Of a stretch of DNA of 11,827 bases, positions 1-6,794 are shown in pieces. The stretch is from Clostridia bacterium (lineage in GTDB: Bacteria > Bacillota_A > Clostridia > UMGS1883 > HGM11501), in contig JAFXHP010000011.1 of NCBI GenBank assembly GCA_017536285.1, positions 1-11,827 on the forward strand, written 5' to 3'. Each line of letters opens with the position of its first letter. Within the stretch, counting starts at the first letter, position 1. A program made the translations under genes and the position numbers. The notes beneath the pieces are model-generated. The model did not search any database. It had not been told where the DNA came from and saw only the letters and a list, made by a program, of their open reading frames with translations.

Positions 1-178
1 AACAGAGTGCCGATAACACGCCTGTCTTCATTCCGTAAATCATACCGATTAAGCAGACAGGCATCATTGAAGCAAGGGTTATTCCCCCGCCGAAGGGCAG
101 TGCAAAGGGCTGAATTACCGAAAGCACGCTGCCCAGTGCAATAAGCATTGCACAGACTACAAGTTTTTTTGTTTTCAT
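1..178 (-). CDS. thiT: ThiT thiamine transporter S component (partial, 3' end outside window)
   Basis: Only the first 59 residues are visible, running off the left edge. The sequence begins MKTKKLVVCAMLIALGSVLS and continues with a hydrophobic helix, then a GGGITLASMMP stretch and a GMKTGVLSAL stretch. The GG-x-TLASM-P and G-x-K-x-G patterns after the first helix are typical of the ThiT/YuaJ family, the membrane-embedded substrate-binding component of energy-coupling-factor transporters that import thiamine. The start is the ATG at 176-178, with a GAAAGGA ribosome binding site at 188-194 about 9 nt upstream. The assignment is supported independently by the TPP riboswitch in its leader, the usual control of this gene in Bacillota. 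The ECF ATPases and EcfT, shared with other S components, are not in the window. Confidence 0.88.
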   Translation of the reverse strand, partial: MKTKKLVVCAMLIALGSVLSVIQPFALPFGGGITLASMMPVCLIGMIYGMKTGVLSALC

Positions 179-489
179 TTCTTTCAATCCTTTCAGGAAG
201 CACACATAAGACACTCCATACACGCCTTAAACTTGGTAAATTTGCACTCTTTCAATTTGTCGTCCTCGAAAGGTGCCAGCCTTACTTCGTCCTCCGCATT
301 GAAATTGCACTAAATTTCCCTGCGTTTAAGGTTTAAGAGTTTGAATCAAAAATTCAAACCATATATCGAGTGACTTCCGTGTGCTTTGATAATATCGCAA
401 AAGGCAAGGATTGATAATTCGCTTTTCTTAAAGCTTTTCCCGGCAAATGAAACCGGAAATGCGCTTTTCATCTGTCGCGCGCACAAATG
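179..489 (-). other. Long untranslated leader of thiT downstream of the riboswitch terminator
   Basis: These roughly 310 nt between the intrinsic terminator and the thiT start carry no convincing gene on either strand. In the RNA direction they contain three hairpins. One has arms at 463-471 and 487-496, including the terminator's U-tract and two bases of its 3' arm. One is a GC-centred stem with a one-base bulge at 436-459. One is a perfect 8-bp AT-rich stem at 339-346/352-359. What these do is unknown. Most riboswitch terminators sit much closer to the start codon, so this leader is unusually long. Confidence 0.5.
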
Positions 490-518
490 AAAAAGCTGCA
501 TCCGAAAAAGGATACAGC
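490..518 (-). terminator. Intrinsic terminator of the thiT TPP riboswitch
   Basis: On the minus strand a 9-bp stem (GCTGTATCC with GGATGCAGC, one G-U pair) encloses a 6-nt loop at 504-509 and is followed by five T's at 490-494. Its 5' arm (510-518) can instead pair with the 3' edge of the aptamer: TATCC with GGATA at 535-539, and GCT with AGC at 530-532. This gives mutually exclusive terminator and antiterminator folds, as expected of a transcription-attenuating riboswitch. It would also stop transcripts reading in from the upstream MocR gene. Confidence 0.85.
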
Positions 519-522
519 CTGA

Positions 523-634
523 AAGCTAAGCTATTATCCCTTCGTTGGCATTACCCAAATCAGGTTATACGGGTCTAAGCGGCATTACGCTTACTCTCAG
601 CTTGCATGCGCAAGCTCCCCCTTTTGCTGAACTT
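523..634 (-). promoter_or_regulatory. TPP riboswitch aptamer (THI element)
   Basis: On the minus strand the conserved core is complete. It has a GGGGGAGC start of P2, a P3 hairpin (AGCTTGC, GCAT loop, GCAAGCT), the invariant CTGAGA, an extra hairpin TAAGCG/CGCTTA corresponding to P3a, then ACCCGTATAACCTGAT and TTGGGTAATGCCAACGAAGGGA, which form P4/P5 and the thiamine-pyrimidine and pyrophosphate pockets. Candidate P1 arms are 626-634 and 523-531, with eight of nine positions pairing. The 5' P1 arm lies at or slightly before the start site predicted from the adjacent promoter, so P1 may be shorter in that transcript. Binding of thiamine pyrophosphate is expected to favour the terminator and shut off thiT. 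Confidence 0.95.
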
Positions 635-635
635 C

Positions 636-663
636 ATTATACTACAAAATTTTATTTTGTCAA
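636..663 (-). promoter_or_regulatory. Consensus sigma-A promoter of thiT
   Basis: On the minus strand, TTGACA (658-663) and TATAAT (636-641) are both perfect consensus hexamers with a 16-bp spacer. The -35 box and most of the spacer lie inside the last codons of the MocR gene. The spacer contains an inverted repeat, ACAAAAT-AAA-ATTTTGT (644-660), which could be a regulator site or chance AT-richness. Confidence 0.85.
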
Positions 664-1710
664 GTCTTTATTTATCTTTCGTCTCATACGGTTTACATGG
701 CGTTCAAAGCTTCCGCTATCAATAAACTCTGAAAGCACATACTGATCAAGCACAGGCACCGGGCAGGAAAATGCACCAAGCTGCTTTTCGTATTTATCCG
801 ACAGGCTGTCAGGCAGAATCATATACCCTATTCTCATCGACGGCGAAAGGCTTTTTGAAAAGGTGTTTATGTATAAAACATTTTTCCCCTTATTCATGGA
901 ATACAATGTTTCGCGGCTTGCACCGGGAGCAAAAAATTCGCTTCCGAAATCGTCCTCTATGATGACGCCCTTTTTACTTGCCCATGAAAGATATTCATAC
1001 CTTTTACCTGCCGAGGTGGTGACATTGGAAGGGAAGCTTTTAAAAGGCGTTACATGAAGAACATCAAAGCCGCCCTTTACCAGTTCATCCGACCTTATGC
1101 CGTCATTTCCCATTTTAAGCTTTTTTATTTTCACGCCTTCGCCCTTATACACCGCTTCAATCTGTGAATATGATGGATTTTCTATTCCGTAAATTTTATC
1201 TCTGCCAAGCACTTTCACCGCCGAAGCATAAAGCTGCTCCGCACCGGAGCCGATTATTATGTTTTCTGGTGATGTGAAAATTCCACGATATCTTAAAAGG
1301 TAGGATGCTATTGAGTTTCTTAAAACGGCACATCCCCTTCCGGGTGCTTTACGGAAAAGAAGCTCCCCTTTTTCAGAAATTACCTTTCTTACGGTCTTAA
1401 ACCACAGCGAATATTCAAATTCCGAAATTTCGCCAGTCTCCTCCGAAAGATAAGTTATGCTTTTTTCGCTTTCTTCCTCTCGGTCCTTTAGCACTTCAAT
1501 GTCGGACACAAAATATCCGCTTCGCTCTTTCGGTGTTATATAGCCTTCGTCCGTCAGCATACCGTATGCCTTTTCCACGGTTATTACGCTGACATTCTCC
1601 TTTTCCGCCGTAACACGCTTGGATGGTAACTTTTCGCCTTTTTTAAGCTCACCTTCGGTTATTTTATTTTTTATTTTCTTATATACATCCAAATATTTTT
1701 TCTCTTCCAT
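652..1710 (-). CDS. MocR-type GntR/aminotransferase-fold regulator, C-terminally short; likely PdxR-like
   Basis: The 352-residue protein has an N-terminal GntR winged helix (about residues 5-69, with LPSKR, the SVITVEKAY recognition region and EGYITPKERSGYFVS wing). A linker leads to a fold-type I aminotransferase-like domain from about residue 95. The PLP-site features are present: IEDDFGSEF with the Asp pair at 253-254, and TFSKSLSPSMRIGY with Lys286 as the expected Schiff-base lysine. Family members are usually 450-500 residues. This one stops just after the FERHVNRMRRK region, so the C-terminal small domain, which normally carries the carboxylate-binding arginine, is absent. The gene diverges from a pyridoxal kinase, which suggests it senses PLP and controls that kinase, as PdxR-type MocR proteins do; this is inference. 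The ATG at 1710 is the only reasonable start, but GGAGA at 1726-1730 is about 15 nt away, which is long. Confidence 0.85.
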   Translation of the reverse strand: MEEKKYLDVYKKIKNKITEGELKKGEKLPSKRVTAEKENVSVITVEKAYGMLTDEGYITPKERSGYFVSDIEVLKDREEESEKSITYLSEETGEISEFEYSLWFKTVRKVISEKGELLFRKAPGRGCAVLRNSIASYLLRYRGIFTSPENIIIGSGAEQLYASAVKVLGRDKIYGIENPSYSQIEAVYKGEGVKIKKLKMGNDGIRSDELVKGGFDVLHVTPFKSFPSNVTTSAGKRYEYLSWASKKGVIIEDDFGSEFFAPGASRETLYSMNKGKNVLYINTFSKSLSPSMRIGYMILPDSLSDKYEKQLGAFSCPVPVLDQYVLSEFIDSGSFERHVNRMRRKINKDLTK

Positions 1711-1741
1711 CTGGTTATATAAAATTCTCCTTTTTTGATTA

Positions 1742-1770
1742 TTTACATATTATCAGATTAATATTATAAT
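1742..1770 (+). promoter_or_regulatory. Promoter of the pyridoxal kinase gene
   Basis: TTTACA (1742-1747) and TATAAT (1765-1770) are separated by 17 bp. The expected start is near 1777, giving a 5' leader of about 26 nt that carries the AAAGGGG ribosome binding site (1789-1795). Its -10 box overlaps the -10 box of the opposing MocR promoter by four positions. Confidence 0.75.
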
Positions 1771-1791
1771 ACAGAAAACAAAATTTGTAAA
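1763..1791 (-). promoter_or_regulatory. Promoter of the MocR regulator gene
   Basis: On the minus strand, TTTACA (1786-1791) and TATAAT (1763-1768) are separated by 17 bp, the same layout as the opposing kinase promoter. A short inverted repeat ACAAA-A-TTTGT (1778-1788) covers the -35/spacer region and is a possible operator. A weaker second -10 (TGATAAT, 1749-1755) also exists. Confidence 0.65.
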
Positions 1792-1802
1792 GGGGCATTT
1801 TT

Positions 1803-2636
1803 ATGAGCTATAAAAGACTTCTTACCATTCAGGATATTTCCTGCGTAGGTCAATGTTCAATGACCGTTGCACTCCCAATCGTTTCCGCCTGCGGAGTAGA
1901 GTGTTCCATTCTCCCCTCTGCGGTTTTATCCACCCACACCGGCGGATTTACGGACTTTACCTTCCGCGATCTTACGGAAGACCTGCCCGGAATAAAAGAC
2001 CATTGGGTTAAAGAAGGAATTTCCTTTGATGCCATATATACAGGATATTTAGGAAGCACCAAGCAGATTGGTTATGTAAAAGACATCTTTTCTGCGGTTT
2101 CAAAGGAGGACTCATTAAAAATAGTTGATCCTGCAATGGCTGATAACGGCAAGCTTTACTATGGCTTTGACGAAGTTTATGCAAAGGAAATGCTTTCTCT
2201 TTGCCGTGATGCCGACTACATACTTCCCAACATCACCGAAGCCTGCTTTATGACAGATACGGAATATAAAGAAACTTACGACAGAGCTTATGTTGATTCC
2301 TTAATTAAAAAGCTTACGGATGCAGGCTGCAAAAACATAATATTTACGGGAATTTCCTATGAAGAAGGAAAAACCGGCGTTGTGGTTTTTGAAAACGGAG
2401 AATATTCCTATTACGAACACGAAAAGCTTAAAAACAGCTGTCACGGAACGGGCGATATTTTTGCCTCGGCATTTTCAGGTGCTCTCCTTCGCGGAAAGAC
2501 AGCTTATGAAGCTTCTAAAATCGCCGCAGACTATACCTATCTTGCAATAAAGTACACAGCAACACTGGATAATCACTGGTACGGTGCCGCATTCGAGCCC
2601 GTTATCCCCGATCTTTTAAGAATGTTATCTGAATAA
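1803..2636 (+). CDS. pdxK: Pyridoxal/pyridoxamine kinase (PfkB/ribokinase superfamily)
   Basis: The 277-residue protein phosphorylates B6 vitamers (pyridoxal, pyridoxamine, pyridoxine) to make PLP or its precursors in the cytosol. It starts with the family's LTIQDISCVGQCSMT segment (residues 7-21) and has STHTGG (43-48), DPAMAD (109-114), the PN-x-TEA segment (142-147), and the anion-hole/catalytic motif CHGTGD (213-218) with Asp218 as the expected base. Length is normal for PdxK/PdxY-type kinases. The start ATG at 1803 follows AAAGGGG by 7 nt. It is divergent from a MocR regulator, a common pairing for PLP salvage genes. A hydroxymethylpyrimidine kinase role is less likely because the N-terminal segment is of the PdxY/PdxK type, but substrate preference cannot be read from sequence. 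Confidence 0.9.
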   Translation: MSYKRLLTIQDISCVGQCSMTVALPIVSACGVECSILPSAVLSTHTGGFTDFTFRDLTEDLPGIKDHWVKEGISFDAIYTGYLGSTKQIGYVKDIFSAVSKEDSLKIVDPAMADNGKLYYGFDEVYAKEMLSLCRDADYILPNITEACFMTDTEYKETYDRAYVDSLIKKLTDAGCKNIIFTGISYEEGKTGVVVFENGEYSYYEHEKLKNSCHGTGDIFASAFSGALLRGKTAYEASKIAADYTYLAIKYTATLDNHWYGAAFEPVIPDLLRMLSE

Positions 2637-2642
2637 AAAAGC

Positions 2643-2677
2643 AAAAATAACGGCACCCTGTGGGTGCCGTTATTTTA
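2643..2677. terminator. Bidirectional terminator between the kinase gene and uxaC
   Basis: A perfect 15-bp stem (AAAATAACGGCACCC with its complement) has a 3-nt TGT loop at 2659-2661. A-runs on one side and T-runs on the other serve the two convergent genes, whose stop codons flank it within a few bases. Confidence 0.92.
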
Positions 2678-4039
2678 TTAAAACTTGAAGTATTCTTTTG
2701 CGTTGTAGTAGGAGATTCCTTCGATAATTCTCTTTAAGGATGCCTTATCGTTGGGATATTCGCCCTCTTCTACCCACTTACCAATCATATTACAAAGTAT
2801 TCTTCTGAAATACTCGTGTCTTGTATAGGATACAAAGCTTCTTGAGTCTGTAAGCATACCAACGAATCTTCCCAGTACGCCAAGGTTTGCAAGAGCCATC
2901 ATCTGTGCTTCCATACCGTCACGGTGATCGTTGAACCACCAACCGGAACCGAACTGAATTTTACCTGCTGTGGGTGCCTTCTGGAAGTTACCCAGCATTG
3001 TGCCTATTACGAAGTTATCCTTTGGATTAAGGGTGTAGAGTATGGTCTTGGGAAGAACGTAATCATACTCAAGATTTCCCAAGAATGCGGAAAGCTTTTC
3101 AGCTATACAAAGGTCGTTGATGGAGTCAAAGCCAGTGTCGGGACCAAGCTTTTCATACATCTTTCTGTTGTTGTTACGAAGAGCACCGATATGAAGCTGC
3201 ATTGTCCAGTCACGCTTTACATATTCTGATGCACAGTGCTTAAGTACTGCTGTCTTATAGATGTTTTCTTCCTCGTAGGTAACAACCCCACCGTTAACCT
3301 TCTTTTCAAATACAGCCTTAGCATCGCCGATGCCAAAGGGTACATATTCAAGAGCGTGGTCGGAAAGACGGCAGCCTACAGAATGGAAGAATTCAATTCT
3401 CTCTGTAAGGAAATGAAGAACGTCTTCAAATGTCTTTACATTTGCAGTTTCAAGATAAGGAAGGAAAGTTTCCTTATTGATTTCCACAATTTTGTCAGGA
3501 CGGAAGGTAGGAAGAATTTTTGTGGAAAAGCCTTTAAGCTGCTGATGGTATTCGAGGCTGTCAACGGGATCGTCTGTTGTGCAGATAACCTCAACGTTGG
3601 ACTTCTTGATTAACTCTTGAGCGGAAAAATCGTCACGTGCAAGGAGCTTATTACACTTATCCCAGATTTCCTTTGCAGTTTCTTCCGTAAAAGGCTTATC
3701 AATATCAAAATATCTCTTAAGCTCCAGATGTGTCCAGTGATACAAGGGGTTTCCGATAAGAAGAGGCATTGTTCTTGCCCACTGTAACCACTTTTCATAG
3801 TCGGGAGTAGAGCCTGTAATATCTTCCTCGGGAACACCATTTGAACGCATCTGACGCCACTTATAGTGGTCACCGCCGAGGAACAAATCATAGGTGCTCT
3901 TAAACTTATAATTCTCTGCAATCATCTTGGGAACAAGATGGCAATGGTAGTCGATTATGGGAAGGTCCTTTGCATATTCTTCGAAAAGACGCTTACCTGT
4001 TTTGTTTTTGAGCATGAAATCATCATTGATAAAACTCAT
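2678..4039 (-). CDS. uxaC: Uronate isomerase (glucuronate/galacturonate isomerase)
   Basis: The 453-residue protein is a UxaC-type member of the amidohydrolase superfamily. It interconverts D-galacturonate and D-tagaturonate, or D-glucuronate and D-fructuronate, in the cytosol. The N-terminal NDDFMLKNKTGKRLFEEYAKDLPIIDYHCHL carries the metal-binding H-x-H (His32, His34). Family blocks follow: GGDHYKWRQMRSNG, NPLYHWTHLELKRYF, CTTDDP, FRPDK, and near the C terminus GWWFNDHRDGMEAQ and LTDSRSFVSYTRHEYFRR. Length is close to the usual 460-470. The start overlaps the uxaA stop as ATGA (4 nt), and AAGGATGG lies inside the uxaA end about 9 nt upstream, so translation is probably coupled. It is the last gene of the uxaBAC unit and ends at the shared terminator. 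Confidence 0.96.
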   Translation of the reverse strand: MSFINDDFMLKNKTGKRLFEEYAKDLPIIDYHCHLVPKMIAENYKFKSTYDLFLGGDHYKWRQMRSNGVPEEDITGSTPDYEKWLQWARTMPLLIGNPLYHWTHLELKRYFDIDKPFTEETAKEIWDKCNKLLARDDFSAQELIKKSNVEVICTTDDPVDSLEYHQQLKGFSTKILPTFRPDKIVEINKETFLPYLETANVKTFEDVLHFLTERIEFFHSVGCRLSDHALEYVPFGIGDAKAVFEKKVNGGVVTYEEENIYKTAVLKHCASEYVKRDWTMQLHIGALRNNNRKMYEKLGPDTGFDSINDLCIAEKLSAFLGNLEYDYVLPKTILYTLNPKDNFVIGTMLGNFQKAPTAGKIQFGSGWWFNDHRDGMEAQMMALANLGVLGRFVGMLTDSRSFVSYTRHEYFRRILCNMIGKWVEEGEYPNDKASLKRIIEGISYYNAKEYFKF

Positions 4040-5406
4040 AATGTTACACCATCCTTAAATATTGAAATTTCTCTGTATCCGTTAATTTCGTTCATTGTTT
4101 CTTTGCCCTCTGCAACTTCTATGATGTAGGAAACAAGCTCATCTGACAAGTCAAGGCCCTTAAGTGTGGGGCTTGCATCAAAGTCAATCCAGTTTTTCTT
4201 GTGCTTGTAGAGGTTTTCATTGGTGGAAATTTTAACCGTGGGAACGCTTGAGCCAACGGGTGTACCGCGACCTGTTGTAAAGAGAATAATATGCACGCCC
4301 GATGCCATAAGGTTTGTTATTGCAACAATATCATTTCCCGGACCGTTAAGAAGGGAAAGACCGTTTTTGGTAACGGTGTCGCCGTAGGTTAATACGTCAA
4401 CAACCTTGGAAAGACCACCCTTCTGAACGCATCCCAGTGACTTTTCTTCAAGAGTGGTTATTCCGCCCGCCTTGTTTCCGGGAGAGGGATTTTCGTAAAT
4501 CACCTGACCGTGACGTGTGAAATAGTCCTTAAAGTCATTTATAAGACTGACTGTCTTATTGAAAATTTCTTCGTTTTCAGCTCTTTCCATAAGCAAATGT
4601 TCAGCACCGAACATTTCGGGTACCTCTGTTAAAATACAGCTTGCACCCATGGAAATAAGTTTATCCGACGCTCTTCCAACCAAGGGATTTGCGGTGATAC
4701 CCGAATAACCGTCGCTTCCGCCGCACTTTAAGCCAACCTTAAGTGCGGATATACTAACTGGCTGTCTTTTAAAGGTATCGGCATATGCCTGAAGTTCTTT
4801 TACTATTTTGATACCTTCTGCCACATCGTCCTCGCACTCCTGAGTGATTAAGAACTTAACCCTTTCATCGTCCCAGGTGCCAAGCACCTTTTTCATTTCA
4901 CCAATGTTGTTGTTTTCGCAACCCAAGCCCAGCACCAAAACGCCTGCGGCATTGGGATGATTTATTATTCCCTTAAGGATTTTCTGTGTGACATCCTGGT
5001 CATCTCCAAGCTGCGAGCATCCGAAGGGATGAGGGAAGAAAAGTGCACCCGTTGCAGCCGCAATTTTCTCAGCCACCTTGTTTACACAGCCGACCGTGTT
5101 TACTATCCACACATCGTTTCTTATACCGACGTCGCCGTTCTTTCTCACATAACCCATAAAGGTTTTTGTTTTATCGCCTTCGGGAAGGTCGTAAAACTTC
5201 GGATTGTATTCGTATGTAAGATTGTCCTTAAGATTTGTTTTTACGTTGTGTGTGTGGACGTGTTCACCTTTTTTGATATCGCTTGTAGCGTGACCTATGG
5301 GGCAACCGTATTTTATAATGTTCTCCCCCATCTTTATATCCCTGTCGGCATATTTATGGCCGTCGGCAAGGTTTACATCCACATTGTCAAGTTTATTGAT
5401 TTTCAT
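4036..5406 (-). CDS. uxaA: Altronate dehydratase
   Basis: The 456-residue protein dehydrates D-altronate to 2-keto-3-deoxy-D-gluconate. It has the full two-part layout: an N-terminal SAF-type domain (about residues 1-60, with DNVDVNLADGHKYADRD and GCPIGHATSDIKKGEHVHTHNV) and the altronate/galactarate dehydratase C-terminal domain (about 82-456). The latter shows FMGYVRKNGDVGIRNDVWIV, PHPFGCSQLGDD, LGLGCENN, GLKCGGSDGYSGITANP (225-241) and TEVPEMFGAEH (260-270), as expected for this metal-dependent hydro-lyase family. The length is slightly under the E. coli enzyme. The start at 5406 follows the uxaB stop by 14 nt, with AAAGGG directly after that stop as ribosome binding site. It overlaps uxaC by 4 nt, so the three genes form one operon. 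The family also contains galactarate dehydratase, but the uxaB/uxaC neighbours favour altronate. Confidence 0.96.
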   Translation of the reverse strand: MKINKLDNVDVNLADGHKYADRDIKMGENIIKYGCPIGHATSDIKKGEHVHTHNVKTNLKDNLTYEYNPKFYDLPEGDKTKTFMGYVRKNGDVGIRNDVWIVNTVGCVNKVAEKIAAATGALFFPHPFGCSQLGDDQDVTQKILKGIINHPNAAGVLVLGLGCENNNIGEMKKVLGTWDDERVKFLITQECEDDVAEGIKIVKELQAYADTFKRQPVSISALKVGLKCGGSDGYSGITANPLVGRASDKLISMGASCILTEVPEMFGAEHLLMERAENEEIFNKTVSLINDFKDYFTRHGQVIYENPSPGNKAGGITTLEEKSLGCVQKGGLSKVVDVLTYGDTVTKNGLSLLNGPGNDIVAITNLMASGVHIILFTTGRGTPVGSSVPTVKISTNENLYKHKKNWIDFDASPTLKGLDLSDELVSYIIEVAEGKETMNEINGYREISIFKDGVTL

Positions 5407-5420
5407 ATGATCATACCCTT

Positions 5421-6707
5421 TTATATATACTTTTCAACTTCGCTGCATAAGAAGCTTAAGTCTTCGCCCCAGAGCTTGTCGTTTTTGAGAATTTCGGCAA
5501 CAGTTGCCTTCTTCATAAACTCCATAACGTCCTCGTCGTCGTTTGGCATATCGGTTTTATAAAACTCGATAAGTCTTGCAAAGGAGAATAAAAGCTTTTC
5601 GGGCATTTTTCCGTATCGCTTGATATATTCAAGAAGTGAAGGCAACACTCTTACCTTGAACTTACTTACGGAGTTTAAGGAAATGGAGGAGCAGAAGTGT
5701 CTGATATAGGGGTTTGCAAAACGCTCAAACACGCTGTCAGCGTAGGATAAAAGTTCTTCTTTCGGAAGGTCAAGTGTGGGAATGATTTCATCATATACAC
5801 AAGCCTTGTCAAAGGCGCTCATAGTTTCATCTGCCATACAGTCTCCAACGGTTTCAACGCCCTTAAGAAGTGCATAGGGAATCATTGCAGTGTGTGCACC
5901 GTTTAAGATTCTTACCTTTCTTGTGCGATACATCGTCATATCGTCGGTAACGATTACGTTAAGGTCTGTCTTATCAAAGGGAATTTCTAAAACCTTATCC
6001 GAAGGTCCTTCGATTACCCAAAGGTGGAAATACTCGGAGGTATTTAACATATTGTCTTCGTAGCCGAGGCCTAAATCCTCACCCTTGGGGAAGCCTGTGT
6101 TGATTCTGTCAACCAATGTGTTACAGAACACGTTTTCCTTTTCAACAAAGGCTTTGAAGTCATCGCCTAAATTCCACTCGTCCGCATAGCGGAGGATGAT
6201 TTCCTTAAGTGTTGTGCCGTTCTTTTCAATAAGCTCGCAGGGAAGGAAAATAAATCCGGGAAGCTTTAAGTCAAATCTCTTTTTAAGAAGGGCTGTTACC
6301 TTAGCGGGGAAGGATTTCTGGGGACGGTCTGTTAGCTTATCGCCCTCATTATAGCTTATACCTGCTTCTGTTGTGTTTGAAATAACAAAACGGAAGTCGG
6401 GATTTTCTGCCAGTGCAAGATATGCATCGTAATCCGCATAGGGATTTACACATCTTGAAATTACGTCTATTAACTTTGTATCAACGCCTTCAACGCCTCT
6501 TATAACGTGGGTGTACATGCAATCCTGTTTCTCAAGCATTTCGCACATACCGTTTTCAATGGGCTGAACAACAGTAACGCTACCGTTCCAGTCGGTTTCT
6601 TCGTTTATAATCTGAAGCATCCAGTCACAAAAGCCTCTTAAAAATCCGCCTTCGCCGAACTGAATAACTCGTTCAGGTCTTTTTGTTTTTTCTTTTCCTG
6701 CAAACAT
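5421..6707 (-). CDS. uxaB: Tagaturonate reductase (altronate oxidoreductase)
   Basis: The 428-residue protein reduces D-tagaturonate to D-altronate with NADH. It belongs to the mannitol dehydrogenase (polyol-specific long-chain) family. The N-terminal RVIQFGEGGFLRGFCDWM (about 13-30) is the nucleotide-binding segment typical of UxaB. ISNTTEAGISY, LPCELIEKNG and NTLVDRINTGFP follow, then RTRKVRILNGAHTA, which contains the family catalytic pattern K-x4-N-x2-H (Lys264, Asn269, His272). I place the start at the ATG at 6707 because AAGGAG (6715-6720) lies 7 nt upstream and homology begins there. The frame stays open 62 codons further upstream through repeat DNA, but that part looks untranslated. 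It is somewhat shorter than the E. coli enzyme (about 480). It is first in the uxaBAC order, and no strong promoter lies just upstream. Confidence 0.94.
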   Translation of the reverse strand: MFAGKEKTKRPERVIQFGEGGFLRGFCDWMLQIINEETDWNGSVTVVQPIENGMCEMLEKQDCMYTHVIRGVEGVDTKLIDVISRCVNPYADYDAYLALAENPDFRFVISNTTEAGISYNEGDKLTDRPQKSFPAKVTALLKKRFDLKLPGFIFLPCELIEKNGTTLKEIILRYADEWNLGDDFKAFVEKENVFCNTLVDRINTGFPKGEDLGLGYEDNMLNTSEYFHLWVIEGPSDKVLEIPFDKTDLNVIVTDDMTMYRTRKVRILNGAHTAMIPYALLKGVETVGDCMADETMSAFDKACVYDEIIPTLDLPKEELLSYADSVFERFANPYIRHFCSSISLNSVSKFKVRVLPSLLEYIKRYGKMPEKLLFSFARLIEFYKTDMPNDDEDVMEFMKKATVAEILKNDKLWGEDLSFLCSEVEKYI

Positions 6708-6730
6708 AGTTTTTCTCCTTTTAGTTAGTT

Positions 6731-6747
6731 TATGGTTAGATATGGTT
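6731..6747 (-). promoter_or_regulatory. Possible operator upstream of uxaB: direct repeat
   Basis: On the minus strand AACCATA occurs twice (6741-6747 and 6731-6737), one helical turn (10 bp) apart and about 24-40 bp upstream of the uxaB start. Whether a regulator binds here is speculative. Confidence 0.25.
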
Positions 6748-6765
6748 TTGCCGATAAAGTAAACT

Positions 6766-6794
6766 ATTTTCACATCAATAAAGATGCTTGGCAA
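6766..6794 (-). promoter_or_regulatory. Weak candidate promoter of uxaBAC
   Basis: On the minus strand TTGCCA (6789-6794) and GAAAAT (6766-6771) are separated by 17 bp. The -10 match is poor. No better promoter was found between 6708 and 7043, so the operon may depend on an activator or on read-through from the esterase gene. Confidence 0.3.

Noticed and set aside
148..336. Plus-strand frame over thiT and its leader
   Set aside because: It overlaps the thiT start and leader antisense, and no family is recognised.
4957..5562. A 201-codon open frame on the plus strand opposite uxaA/uxaB
   Set aside because: It is antisense to two well-recognised genes, has no ribosome binding site of note and a cysteine/hydrophobic-rich shadow composition.
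6759..6773. Catabolite-responsive (cre) site upstream of uxaB
   Set aside because: The dyad does not match the CcpA consensus, with the central CG missing.
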